Notes: generated by a model from the letters alone, not told the origin. 64,000 nucleotides of DNA from Palaemon carinicauda (GCF_036898095.1 NC_090743.1:24976424-25040423); one strand, 5' to 3'. Counted from the first letter of the stretch, positions 1-9,479 are shown. A program made the numbers and translations.

Positions 1-1
1 G

Positions 2-1864
2 TTGCAACAAGAGGTGTCGCTCTTGCTACAAAAGGGAGCGGTAGTCATAGTCCGGGACCATCATTCCCCGGGCTTCTACAACCGTCTCTTCCTGGTAGCG
101 AAGAAGACAGGAGGTTGGAGACCGGTGCTGGACGTCAGTGCTCTCAATGCTTTTGTCACCAAGCAGACGTTCACGATGGAGACGACGAAGTCGGTCCTAG
201 CAGCGGTCAGGAAGGAAGACTGGATGGTCTCGTTAGACCTGAAAGACGCGTACTTTCATGTCCCCATCCATCCAGACTCCCAACCTTTCCTAAGGTTCGT
301 CTTTGGAAAGGTTGTGTACCAGTTCCAAGCCCTGTGCTTTGGCCTCAGCACGGCACCTCTTGTGTTTACCAAACTGATGAGGAATATTGCCAAATTCCTT
401 CACTTGGCAGACATCAGAGCCTCCCTCTATTTGGACGACTGGCTTTTAAGAGCTCCGTCAAGTCGTCGCTGTCTGGAGAATCTCAGATGGACTATGGATC
501 TGACCAAGGAATTGGGCCTCCTGGTCAATATAGAGAAGTCCCAACTCGTCCCATCCCAAACCATTGTCTATCTAGGTATGGAGATTCAGAGTCGAGCTTT
601 TCGGGCTTTTCCGTCGGCCCCAAGGATCAGTCAAGCCCTAGAATGCATCCAGAGCATGCTGAGAAGGAACCGATGTTCAGTCAGGCAGTGGATGAGTCTA
701 ACAGGGACACTTTCATCGCTGGCCCAGTTCATCGAGTTAGGGAGACTCCACCTCCGCCCCCTTCAGTATCATCTAGCTGCTCACTGGAGAAAGGACATGA
801 CGCTAGAGGCGGTCTCAGTGCCTATTTCCGAAGAGATGAGGTCTACACTGACGTGGTGGAAGAACAGCATTCTTCTCAAGGAAGGTCTACCATTGGCTGT
901 TCAGACCCCCGACCACCGTCTCTTCTCGGACGCATCGGACACGGGCTGGGGTGCGACACTGGACGGACAGGAATGCTCGGGCACGTGGAATCAGGAGCAA
1001 AGGACACTTCACATCAACTGCAAGGAGCTTTTGGCAGTTCATCTGGCCTTGATAAACTTCAAGTCCCTCCAGCTAAGCAAGGTGGTTGAGGTGAACTCCG
1101 ACAACACCACAGCCTTGGCATACATCTCCAAGCAAGGAGGGACTCATTCGAGGAAGTTGTTCGAGATCGCAAGGGACCTCCTCATTTGGTCAAAAGATCG
1201 AAAGATTTCGCTGGTAACGAGGTTCATTCAGGGCGACATGAATGTCATGGCAGATCGCCTCAGCCGGAAGGGTCAGGTCATCCCCACAGAGTGGACCCTT
1301 CACAAGAATGTTTGCAGCAGACTATGGGCCCTGTGGGGTCAGCCCACCATAGATCTATTCGCTACCTCGATGACCAAGAGGCTCCCGATGTATTGTTCTC
1401 CGATTCCAGACCCAGCAGCAGTTCACGTGGATGCCTTTCTGCTGGATTGGTCCCATCTAGACCTGTATGCGTTCCCTCCGTTCAAGATTGTCAACAGGGT
1501 ACTTCAGAAGTTCGCCTCTCACGAAGGGACACGGTTGACGTTGGTTGCTCCCCTCTGGCCCGCGAGAGAATGGTTCACCGAGGTACTGCAATGGCTAGTC
1601 GACGTTCCCAAGACTCTTCCTCTAAGAGTGGACCTTCTGCGTCAGCCACACGTAAAGAAGGTACACCCAAGCCTCCACGCTCTTCGTCTGACTGCCTTCA
1701 GACTATCGAAAGACTCTCAAGAGCTAGAGGCTTTTCGAAGGAGGCAGCCAGAGCGATTGCCAGAGCAAGGAGGACATCCACTCTCAGAGTCTATCAGTCA
1801 AAATGGGAAGTCTTCCGAAGCTGGTGCAAGGCGAATGCAGTTTCCTCAACCAGTACCTCTGTAA
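2..1864 (+). CDS. DIRS reverse transcriptase-RNase H polyprotein (5' end cut by window)
   Basis: This frame is open from the window edge, so the true start is upstream. The RT palm has the first catalytic aspartate in SLDLKDAYFHVPIHPD (D79) and the active-site YLDD at residues 143-146. A primer-grip-like VYLGMEI segment lies near residue 190. RNase H follows, with candidate catalytic acids D310 (LFSDAS), E342 (CKELLA), D367 (NSDNTT) and D418 (MADRLSR). After it comes the conserved DIRS segment (WALWGQPTIDLFAT ... LRVDLLRQPHVKK, to about residue 570). The last 50 or so codons look like a shadow of the recombinase frame. No stop or frameshift interrupts the domains, so this copy could be recently active. 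It copies the element's RNA through a circular intermediate, as known for DIRS-1. Confidence 0.93.
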   Translation: MQQEVSLLLQKGAVVIVRDHHSPGFYNRLFLVAKKTGGWRPVLDVSALNAFVTKQTFTMETTKSVLAAVRKEDWMVSLDLKDAYFHVPIHPDSQPFLRFVFGKVVYQFQALCFGLSTAPLVFTKLMRNIAKFLHLADIRASLYLDDWLLRAPSSRRCLENLRWTMDLTKELGLLVNIEKSQLVPSQTIVYLGMEIQSRAFRAFPSAPRISQALECIQSMLRRNRCSVRQWMSLTGTLSSLAQFIELGRLHLRPLQYHLAAHWRKDMTLEAVSVPISEEMRSTLTWWKNSILLKEGLPLAVQTPDHRLFSDASDTGWGATLDGQECSGTWNQEQRTLHINCKELLAVHLALINFKSLQLSKVVEVNSDNTTALAYISKQGGTHSRKLFEIARDLLIWSKDRKISLVTRFIQGDMNVMADRLSRKGQVIPTEWTLHKNVCSRLWALWGQPTIDLFATSMTKRLPMYCSPIPDPAAVHVDAFLLDWSHLDLYAFPPFKIVNRVLQKFASHEGTRLTLVAPLWPAREWFTEVLQWLVDVPKTLPLRVDLLRQPHVKKVHPSLHALRLTAFRLSKDSQELEAFRRRQPERLPEQGGHPLSESISQNGKSSEAGARRMQFPQPVPL

Positions 1865-2763
1865 CGCAGATAGCTGACTTCCTGTTACATCTAAGGAATG
1901 TAAGATCCCTATCAGCTCCTACGATCAAGGGTTACAGAAGCATGTTGGCAGCGGTCTTCCGCCACAGAGGCTTGGATCTTTCCACCAACAAAGATCTACA
2001 GGACCTCCTTAGGTCTTTTGAGACCTCAAAGGAACGTCGGTTGTCCACACCAGGCTGGAACCTAGACGTGGTTTTAAGGTTCCTGATGTCAGCAAGATTC
2101 GAACCGCTTCAATCAGCCTCTTTTAAGGATCTCACATTAAAGACTCTTTTCCTCGTTTGCTTAGCAACAGCTAAAAGAGTCAGTGAGATCCACGCCTTCA
2201 GCAGGAACATAGGTTTTACATCTGAAACGGCTACGTGTTCCTTGCAGCACGGTTTTTTGGCTAAAAACGAGCTTCCTTCTCGTCCTTGGCCCAAGTCGTT
2301 CGAGATCCCAAGCCTGTCCAACTTGGTGGGGAACGAACTAGAGAGAGTACTTTGCCCAGTAAGAGCTCTTAAGTACTATTTAAGACGTACAAAGCCATTA
2401 CGAGGACAATCAGAAGCTTTATGGTGTTCTATCAAGAAACCTGCTTTACCGATGTCTAAGAACGCAGTTTCTTACTACATCAGGCTTTTGATTAGAGAGG
2501 CCCATTCTCATCTGAAGGAAGAAGACCTTGCTTTGCTGAAGGTAAGGACACATGAAGTTAGGGCTGTCGCTACTTCAGTGGCCTTCAAACAGAACCGTTC
2601 TCTGCAGAGTGTTATGGATGCAACCTATTGGAGAAGCAAGTCAGTGTTCGCATCATTTTACCTCAAAGATGTCCAGTCTCTTTACGAGAACTGCTACACC
2701 CTGGGACCATTCGTAGCAGCGAGTGCAGTAGTAGGTGAGGGCTCAGCCACTACATTCCCATAA
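1570..2763 (+). CDS. DIRS tyrosine recombinase (YR)
   Basis: The frame differs from that of the RT-RNase H and overlaps its 3' end, as in other DIRS elements. The open frame reaches back to 1186, but its first 120 or so codons lie over conserved RT-RNase H sequence and are probably not used. I take the ATG at 1570 as a plausible start; an internal start or recoding is also possible. The SAM-like N-terminal core-binding part begins near the segment RARRTSTLRVYQSKWEVF. Counting from 1186, the catalytic fold shows the first arginine in AKRVSEIHAF (R331), the H-x-x-R box in THEVRA (H456, R459) and the nucleophile in ASFYLKDVQ (Y492). The stop is at 2761-2763. The enzyme would insert the circular double-stranded DNA without a DDE integrase. 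Confidence 0.92.
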   Translation: MVHRGTAMASRRSQDSSSKSGPSASATRKEGTPKPPRSSSDCLQTIERLSRARGFSKEAARAIARARRTSTLRVYQSKWEVFRSWCKANAVSSTSTSVTQIADFLLHLRNVRSLSAPTIKGYRSMLAAVFRHRGLDLSTNKDLQDLLRSFETSKERRLSTPGWNLDVVLRFLMSARFEPLQSASFKDLTLKTLFLVCLATAKRVSEIHAFSRNIGFTSETATCSLQHGFLAKNELPSRPWPKSFEIPSLSNLVGNELERVLCPVRALKYYLRRTKPLRGQSEALWCSIKKPALPMSKNAVSYYIRLLIREAHSHLKEEDLALLKVRTHEVRAVATSVAFKQNRSLQSVMDATYWRSKSVFASFYLKDVQSLYENCYTLGPFVAASAVVGEGSATTFP

Positions 2764-3167
2764 TCCCATAACCTTTTTTAATCTTTCTCTTGAAATGCTT
2801 TTTATTGTTGTTTTTGGGTTGTACGGAAGGCTAAGAAGCCTTCCGCATCCTGGTTGATTTGGCGGGTGGTCAAATTCTTTCTTGAGAAGCACCTAGGTTA
2901 GAGGTTGTGATGAGGTCCTTTAGTATGGGTTGCAGCCCTTCATACTTCAGCACCTAGGAGTCGCTCAGCATCCTAAGAGGATCGCTAGGCTCAGTAAGGA
3001 AGACGTACTTAAAAAAGGCAGAGTAATGGTTCAAGTCGACTTCCTTACCAGGTACTTATTTATTTTATGTTTGTTATTTTGAATAACTGCTAAAATGAAA
3101 TACGGGATACTTAGCTTCTATTGTTAACATGTATGCTGGTCTCCACCCAACACCCTGGGTGTGAATC

Positions 3168-3257
3168 AGCTACATGATCATCGGGTAAGATTAATATTGA
3201 AAAATGTTATTTTCCTTAGTAAAATAAATTTTTGAATATACTTACCCGATGATCATG
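3168..3257 (+). repeat. internal complementary region (ICR) of DIRS-A
   Basis: Read in reverse complement, the second half (3203-3257) equals the element's right end (3444-3498). The first half should be the complement of the missing left end. The junction between the two halves lies near 3200-3203. This predicts that the left end contains the complement of about 3168-3200 (including the motif ATCTTACCCGATGATCATG). Confidence 0.82.
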
Positions 3258-3443
3258 AATTTAAGGACCCTCCCTTCCTCCCCATAGAGAACCAGTGGAC
3301 CGAGGAGAAAATTGAGTTCTTGTTGACAAGAAGTACTTGAGTACCTGCTCACAGATGGCGCTGTTGTGTACACCCCCACCTGTATAGCGATCGCTGGCGT
3401 ATCCCGACCTTAGATTTCTGTCGGGCAACGGAGTTGACAGCTA

Positions 3444-3498
3444 CATGACCATCGGGTAAGTATATTCAAAAATTTATTTTACTAAGGAAAATAACATT
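3444..3498 (+). repeat. right terminus of DIRS-A
   Basis: These 55 bases match the reverse complement of 3203-3257 at 54 positions, counted by eye. The match stops at 3498, which I take as the element boundary. The following AT-rich sequence is unrelated. Confidence 0.85.
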
Positions 3499-4099
3499 AT
3501 TCCAATTAGATCATTATAATTTATCTAAATATCTTTCAATTTTCCCCCATGAAACAGATCTTGTGTATTTTCATCAAGGGACAATCCAACTTAGAAAATC
3601 TTTTAAATATCCCTTCATCTAACTAAAACTGATCTAAATATTCTTCAATTTTCCCCCATAAGACAGATCTTTTATAGTCACGTTCATAAGTGATTATAAT
3701 GTGTACAGTATTTTTATTTTCAGACAGATTGTCAACCTAAAAAGCAACATCTGGCAACTATAGCAGCTGGGGCAGCATTTCATAAAGTGGCCAGTTTAAA
3801 GGGGCATGTTATCTTTCAGATCATCATAGTGGCTTACTTGTAGTTTCAGACTATATGTTTTTATTGGAAAAAAGTTAGAAGGGAAAAACTCAACTGATAA
3901 AAAATCTTTGTTATGTTAATTATGTGTGGTTTCAATTGTCAAGTACTCATTAAGAATAAAAACTCAATACTTGGTCCATGCCTATTGGTCAGAAAACTTT
4001 ATTTTAGGCAGGGGCTTAGTTGACTTGCATGTGAAAAGTGTTGATGAAAATATAGTTATTCAACATAATCATAAAGGATAAAAGGACTAAAAACATATT
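3499..4099. other. AT-rich non-coding DNA
   Basis: No gene, repeat array or recognisable element is seen. Two short, loosely similar stretches (near 3528 and 3632, both with TTCAATTTTCCCCCAT) suggest a decayed tandem or duplicated repeat. Confidence 0.5.
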
Positions 4100-4346
4100 T
4101 CACTTTAGCAATGATCTGGTTATCTTGCGCTTGAGTAGTGCATTGGGGTCATCCTTTTGTCTTTCTGTTGGAATGTTTGATTCGTCTGAATACTGTTTGT
4201 CAGAGTTGCTATTTAATTTACGGCTAATTTCAATGGGGAGGTTGTTATTTCTATGCATTTCTATCATGACTCTCCGTGTAGCTACTGAAGTTTGCTGTCT
4301 TTCAGCTCTAGAATTTATTTGATGTTGCCCATAATGCTCCATTATC
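4100..4346 (-). other. possible terminal coding exon, unidentified
   Basis: An 80-codon minus-strand frame starts at an ATG at 4342 and ends in TGA at 4100-4102. Just upstream of the ATG is a polypyrimidine stretch ending CTTGCTTAGCTGACAG, a fair splice acceptor, so the frame could be the last exon of a spliced gene rather than a free-standing one. The predicted peptide is strongly hydrophilic (rich in Arg, Lys, Asn, Gln, Ser, Asp) and not low-complexity, unlike most chance frames in AT-rich DNA. I do not recognise a family. It may equally be chance. Confidence 0.22.
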
Positions 4347-5236
4347 CTGTCAGCTAAGCAAGAAGTAGACTAAATACTGAATCTCACCATATGTCAACTG
4401 AAAGTTGCAGTATTGTTTCATGGCTTCTCAGGCATACCGACCTTTTGGAGTTGGAGGTGAATTTTCTTATGTTGTTATTGTTCTGGAATATTGGGGGTGA
4501 TTGGCAGTTCTCATTTTATTGTTCACATTTCAAAATGTTTTGTTTTATTTCATGGCATTTCGAAAATGACAAAGTTTTTACCAGTGAAGATTTTACATTT
4601 TATATTTCATATAATGTACCATTTCAGTGACTTTTGCACTGGTGTCCAAAATGTTTCACACAAATTGTGCACCGATAGTTTGGAAATCCAGTGTGCCTCT
4701 CCATAATGGGAAAATCAATCTTAGAAAATCCTGTTCTCCCTTCATCTTCAGCATTGCCCCTCAATAGTTTCAATTTAATCAATAGAATCAATCTATATAT
4801 CCTTCAATTTTCCAAATGACAGCTCTTTTACATCTTCATCATGGGACAGTCCATTTTTTTAAATATTTTTCTCTTTATCATCAAAATTGTCACTCTTATT
4901 CAAATAAAATCTCTATAATTCATCTAAATATCCATCAATTCACACCATGACAAATCTTGTGTATCTTCATCATAGGATAATTCATCTTAGAATTTTTTTT
5001 AAATGTCCCTTCTTCAGAGTTGGGCTTCTGTTATCCCAGCAAAATTATTATACTGTACTGTAATTGATCTTGATAGCCTTCAGTTTTGCCCATCATCATC
5101 AAGGGACAATCAATCTTAGAAAATCCTTTTGTGCCAAAACAAAGATTTGGTTCTTCTACATGGGACAGTCTCTTAGAATATTTTGTTCTTCCTTAATCAT
5201 TAGTGATTCAGACTTCTCTTCCTTGAAAAGATGTAA
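4347..5236. other. AT-rich non-coding DNA
   Basis: No supported gene. Loosely repeated phrases similar to CATCATGGGACAGTCCATCTTAGAA recur near 4845, 4970, 5092 and 5160, and also at 3577 upstream. This suggests an old degenerate tandem array of roughly 100-150 bp units. Confidence 0.45.
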
Positions 5237-5412
5237 TTGTTCCGTAACTGAAATACAAACCACGCTATTTACATGGGGTAATTACTTCGGCGTAGCTGAT
5301 GACGAGCCATAAAAGTTTTAACAAGGGTTTACCACCCCGCCGCTAGTTAGGGGGGGTAGGGAAGGGTACCCCCCCCCCCCCCTCACACACACTGGTGAAT
5401 GCTTCACTTTAC
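5237..5412 (+). repeat. left terminus and left ITR of DIRS-B
   Basis: The stretch from the TTACATGGGG motif through GATGACGAGCCATAAAAGTT to TGAATGCTTCACTTT is inverted at 11261-11405. A 15-base C run within it sits opposite a shorter, mixed C-rich stretch in the right arm, so the arms have diverged there. Confidence 0.87.
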
Positions 5413-6349
5413 TTTTGGCTCAGATGGCGAGCGACGTGTCTGCTCCCATCCTCGCTTGGCAGCCATTAATGCTTTATCTTTTAACTTACTTTTTCTTATA
5501 CTTAATGTATTAAACATTCTTGGTGTTTGTATATATTTCTGTGTATAGAATATAGTAAGTTTTTCTTTTCAGTGCTTGTGCGGTGTGTGTAGTGTACGAC
5601 AACGAGAGAGTCTCAAACGGCATAGCGCTAGGCCACCACCGTTCCCTTCATGGTGCGCGGCCTTCCTACTCTGGGCCACTACGATTGCTCTTCATGGAGG
5701 GCGGTCTCCCTTCTCGAGGTCGTTCACCTTTTACTACTACTACGTACTACTACTCGGAAGCTTCTTTCCCGCTGCAGGCTGAGTGGCTATTCCATTTCAT
5801 TTGTTTCAATTATTTTTATGAATCTAATTGTGTTTTTAACTGGTCAGCTTCTGGGAACACTCCCCTGCGGGGGTCTGTGATTCTTTGGGAACTTTCAAAG
5901 TCAGTTACATAATTATAGTTGTTATAATTCTGTTTTTGTTAGTTCTCCGCCCTCCCCCTTCTCCCGTGAACGTCAGTGGGGGAGGAGGGAGCATACCTAA
6001 CCTTTTTTCTTATGTCTTTTACTTTCCCTCGGGGTTACTCTTCTGAGTTCCACCCGGGGAATTTCTGTTAAATAATTATTTAAATTTACTTTCCCAGTTA
6101 ACTATGCAGTTTCTTCGTTTGATTAAAGTGTGCCAACGAAGCAGAGCTGTCCTGTTTATGCCTGTGGAGTCTGCTGTCGCTGCCGTCTCTCTAGGAAATC
6201 GTCATGGGCATTATCCCTTCTCTTAGAAGTTCTCCCGTGACAGCTGTCAGCTGTCAGCTCTTCAGTTCATCCTAGAACTATAAGGAGGTTCGCCTCCAAA
6301 GGTAGTTAGTTAACTTCCCTTCTTACCTTTTTCCTGGTCCTAGGTGGTT

Positions 6350-6500
6350 ATGCTCTTAGGACTGAGCGACCGCCCTTCTAACCATGTTCAAGGGGCTGGG
6401 CGGTTGCAAGGTCGGACCATGGAACTTCAAGCGACCATGCTCTTGGGTCTGAGCAGTCGCTTCTGTAGCTATGCTCAAGGGGCTGAGCATCTACAAGTCA
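6350..6500 (+). repeat. 87-bp tandem repeat, two diverged units
   Basis: Units start at the motif ATGCTCTT at 6350 and 6437. Each contains TCAAGGGGCTG followed by a short palindrome. It lies in the DIRS-B leader and shows no coding signal I trust. Confidence 0.6.
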
Positions 6501-6504
6501 GTTT

Positions 6505-6790
6505 TGTGACCTCTCTCGTCCACGAGGGAGGCCACTCATAAGGGCTCCTCTTCGGAGGATTGCTCCTTATAGGTCTCTTCTACGAAGTGTCACCTCTCTC
6601 CTTTGTGAGAGAGGACACTCTTAGAGACTCCTCTCCGGAGGATTATTCCTGATAAGGTCAGCTTGCTGATCCAATGGCCCTTAGGGACACCATCTCCAGT
6701 CTCTTCTCCAAAGTGTTTACCTCTCCCGTTCGCGAGAGAGGCCACTCATAGAGACTCCTCTTCGGAGGATTGTTCCTGTTTAGATCAGCT
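6505..6790 (+). repeat. diverged hairpin-bearing tandem units in the DIRS-B leader
   Basis: Three units contain an inverted pair of the form ACCTCTC...GAGAG(G) (near 6510, 6593 and 6719), each followed by CTCCTCTTCGGAGGA or a variant (near 6545, 6630 and 6750). The latter is a stem closed by a TTCG loop in two of the three units. A similar unit recurs at about 8300-8370. Confidence 0.65.
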
Positions 6791-6806
6791 TGCTGTTCAG
6801 TCGCTA

Positions 6807-7110
6807 ACACTTCGGTGTTTAGTGACAGGGAAACTTCGGTTTCTCGTTACGCTGACCCTTCGGGGTCTCGTAACTTTAGTTACGCAGAACCCTTGGGCTC
6901 TCGTAACTTTATTCACTCCTACACTTCGGTGTTTAGTGACAGGGAAACTTCAGTTCTTCTTTACGCTGACCCTGCGGGGTCTCGTACGTTAGTTACGAAG
7001 AACCCCCGGGCGCTCGTAACTCTAGTCACTCCTACACTCCGATGTTTAGTGACAGGGAAACTTCGGTTTCTCGTTGCACTGACCCTTCGGGGTCTTGCAA
7101 CTCAGGCTAC
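6807..7110 (+). repeat. 114-bp tandem repeat with cTTCGg mini-hairpins, about 2.6 units
   Basis: Units begin at 6809, 6923 and 7036 (periods 114 and 113). Each carries several short palindromes. Those with a TTCG loop closed by C-G are AACACTTCGGTGTT, GAAACTTCGGTTTC and GACCCTTCGGGGTC. In RNA these would form very stable C(UUCG)G tetraloop stems. The frame is open in places but the peptide is repetitive and unlike a known protein. Confidence 0.8.
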
Positions 7111-7669
7111 GTTAGGCCTTTTGGTCTCTCGTTCCCTTAGCCAAGACCTGTTGTCCTGCCGTCTCCGTTCCTGGCTGCTGAAGCGCTGTGGGCGCCCACG
7201 ACTAAAACCTGCCATTGCGCATAAGGGACTTGAGCGCAAACTGCGCCTCTAATCCTTCAGCTCCAGATTTTTACCTGCGCCCCCTCATACTGCTGCTGTT
7301 CCAGACTTAGCGCCTCAGCACTCACCTGCGCGCGTGCGTGCACCTGTTCCTGTTACGCGCCAGGGTTCCCCTGCGCCCCCACACTGCGCTCCAGCTCCCA
7401 CCAGCAGTTCCTGATTAGCGCGCCAGCGCTCTCCTGCGCAGAACTTCCAGTGTTGATCGTCGGCTCTGTGCTGAAACAGACCTGCCTTGGTCTTCTTCAG
7501 GGGATGCCCTCCCTTTAGGGACACATCCCAGTTCCTGTTCGACCTGTCACCTGATCATTCGACCCAGAGCACAAGCGCACGCGTGCATTTTCGCACACGC
7601 GCTAACGCCGACGATCTTCTTATGCGCACAACGCTGACGATTTTCATACGCGCGCAGCGCCAACGATCG

Positions 7670-7885
7670 TCCGTGCGCGGGCACCAATGAGCTCCCGCGC
7701 GCATTCAGCACGCCCACACACGCGCGCTCCCGCTCTCCCGCGCCGCGCGCGGGCACCAATGGGCTCCCGCGCCCATTCGGCGCGCCCACACACGTGCGCG
7801 GGCCTACATTCTTTTCCACGCGCGGGCACCAGTGGTTCCCCGCGCGCATTAGGCGCTCCCGTGCACCCGGCGCGCCCGCGCGCGC
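7670..7885 (+). repeat. CpG-rich minisatellite, about 72-bp period, three units
   Basis: The phrase GCGCGGGCACCA followed by CCCGCGC and a variant of CATTCGGCGCGCCC recurs from about 7675, 7747 and 7819. The surrounding 7.5-8.8 kb is extremely rich in CGCG/GCGC, in sharp contrast with the AT-rich genomic background. Open frames here on both strands follow the repeats and are not taken as genes. Confidence 0.72.
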
Positions 7886-8102
7886 AAGCATTTCTGTAAT
7901 TTGCGTGCCCATCGCAGCATCGCACACCTGTGCTCTCGCACCCATTGCGCTCAGTTCCTGATATAGCGCACATGCGCTCACCAATGTCCCAGAGCACTCC
8001 TACAATTCAGCGCGAGTCCACGGTGTGCCTAAGTTAGCGCACGGGCGCTCACAGGTACCTCTGGACTCTCCACCCAATTTGCGCAATCCTGTACGCACGC
8101 TT

Positions 8103-8192
8103 CCAATTGCTCACAAGGTTCCGGTTGTGCGCAATTTGCCGGTTGCGCGCGATGTTCCAGTTGCGGGCGACATTCCAGTTGCTCGCCCATCG
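8103..8192 (+). repeat. 18-bp tandem repeat, five units
   Basis: Units start at 8103, 8121, 8139, 8157 and 8175, each a variant of CCRGTTGCGCGCGAYRTT. The 18-bp period keeps a reading frame (a six-residue repeat), but no start or domain supports translation. Confidence 0.85.
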
Positions 8193-8595
8193 CAACAGCG
8201 CACACCCCGAATCCGATTGCGCCGCACATCGTTGGAGTTTGTTCCGGAAAGATCGCAGGCGCTCTCCTGTAGTTCAGCCTGCTGGGTCTCCAAGTCTCTT
8301 CTACGAAGGGCACCTCTCCCATTTGCGGGAGAGGTCTCTCATAGTGACCACTCCTCGGAGTATCAAGTCTCCTGCGCTCCTAGCACACCCACGAGCTCCT
8401 CAGGGTAAGATGCCTGGGCAGACTGCTCAGCGCTCACCTGTTCGCCATCGCGCTAACTCGTGCTACTGCACTCTCGCGCCCAACAGTCTTGTATCAGGTT
8501 GCTGCGCTCCCACGCACACGCGATCATATGATTGCGCCCATCCAACCTTCAACCACCTCCTACGTGCACCCGCGCCATTTCCTGCGCGCGCTCTC

Positions 8596-8655
8596 GCCAT
8601 CAATCTCGCACTCCTGTGTCCTTACGCCATCAATCTCGCACTCCTGTGTCCTTAC
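8596..8655 (+). repeat. exact 30-bp tandem duplication
   Basis: Two identical 30-base units (8596-8625 and 8626-8655), starting GCCATCAATCTCGCACTCCT. The lack of any difference suggests a recent duplication. Confidence 0.92.
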
Positions 8656-9082
8656 GCGCCCGCACGCTCGTGAGCACAAATTCCTGCTGCACACGATCCC
8701 TTCCAGGAATCATCGCGCTACCTCCAGCTCGATCTACGCCCCGATCGCAAGCGCGATCACGCACGAATTTTACGTGGCTGCAGGCGGACAGGCCATCGTC
8801 CCGTTCCCCTCCCAGCAGGCGCAGAACAGCGCGCTCGCCGGAAGAGGGGAGGTTTCCGGACAGGTCTAAGGCCCCCCCTTTTGTCTCAGCTTCGTTCAGG
8901 CGAACCCTCGTTTGTCAGCTCCTCCAAGGGATCGAACGATCCCCTTCCCTCCAGAGGGAAGGGGGGGACCACGTAAGGTCAGAATCGGAAAAGTGCCTCC
9001 ATATAAATCTGCTAGTGATGAAGGCCGCTCTTCCGGGCCCTTCTTCGGTGCCAACAAAGATCTAGCGGATCACTCTGAGGGG

Positions 9083-9479
9083 TTATGAGCAACAACACCT
9101 CAGTAGTGGCTTACATCAACAAGCAAGGAGGTACCTTTTCAAAGCGGCTATCCCATCTCTCAATAGGGATACTTAGATAGCCCGAAGCCCACTCGATCCC
9201 TCCATCGACTCTCTTCATTCCAGACAAAGGGAATGTGCTCACCAACAGTCTGAGCAGAGCATCTCAGATAATGAGTATCGAGTGGCCCTTGGATCATCCA
9301 GTAGTCAACAAAGTTCTGACTTTGTGGGGTTATCCGACCGTGGGTCGGTTCGCTACTGCGCTGAACTTCAAGCTCCCGCTGTGTTGCCCCCAGGCCCAGA
9401 TCCCTAAGCACTCTGACAAGATGCCTTCCAACAGCGGTGGGACAGCAACAACGTGTGCGCTTTTTCCCTGTTCTGTCTG
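9083..9479 (+). pseudogene. DIRS-B RNase H remnant
   Basis: The sequence starts inside RNase H with NNTSVVAYINKQGG, where the expected aspartate (SDN in DIRS-A) reads as asparagine. It continues through the LSRA motif and the DIRS-specific WGYPTVGRFAT stretch (VDLFAT in intact copies). Frame changes occur near 9170 and after 9400. No RT palm (LDLKDAY or YLDD) is found upstream before the repeat-rich leader, so a deletion brought the leader next to the end of RNase H at roughly 8870-9080. Confidence 0.8.

Larger units (their letters stand above)
1..3498 (+). mobile_element. DIRS-type retrotransposon A, 3' part (left end outside window)
   Basis: The segment encodes reverse transcriptase, RNase H and a tyrosine recombinase in the order typical of DIRS elements. 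It then has a non-coding tail with an internal complementary region (about 3168-3257) and a right terminus at about 3498. The terminal 55 bases (3444-3498) are the inverted complement of 3203-3257 with one mismatch. There is no integrase-type (DDE) domain and no LTR, as expected for this class, which integrates through a tyrosine recombinase. Gag and the left end would lie upstream of base 1. This is the best preserved coding copy in the window. Confidence 0.93.

Noticed and set aside
115..1089. 324-codon plus-strand frame overlapping the DIRS-A RT
   Set aside because: It is an alternative frame of conserved RT-RNase H sequence and its peptide has no motif; the RT frame explains the codons.
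5371..5385. C homopolymer as regulatory or G-quadruplex site
   Set aside because: It is a simple run in the DIRS-B ITR, matched by a mixed C-rich stretch in the other arm; length may be a sequencing artefact.
7547..7997. Long minus-strand frames rich in Arg, Ala, Gly and Cys
   Set aside because: Product of the CpG-rich minisatellite, which lacks stop codons by composition and is open on both strands.
8025..9065. Overlapping plus-strand frames of 126-188 codons
   Set aside because: They lie in the repeat-rich DIRS-B leader; peptides mirror the 18-bp and 30-bp tandems and have no domain.
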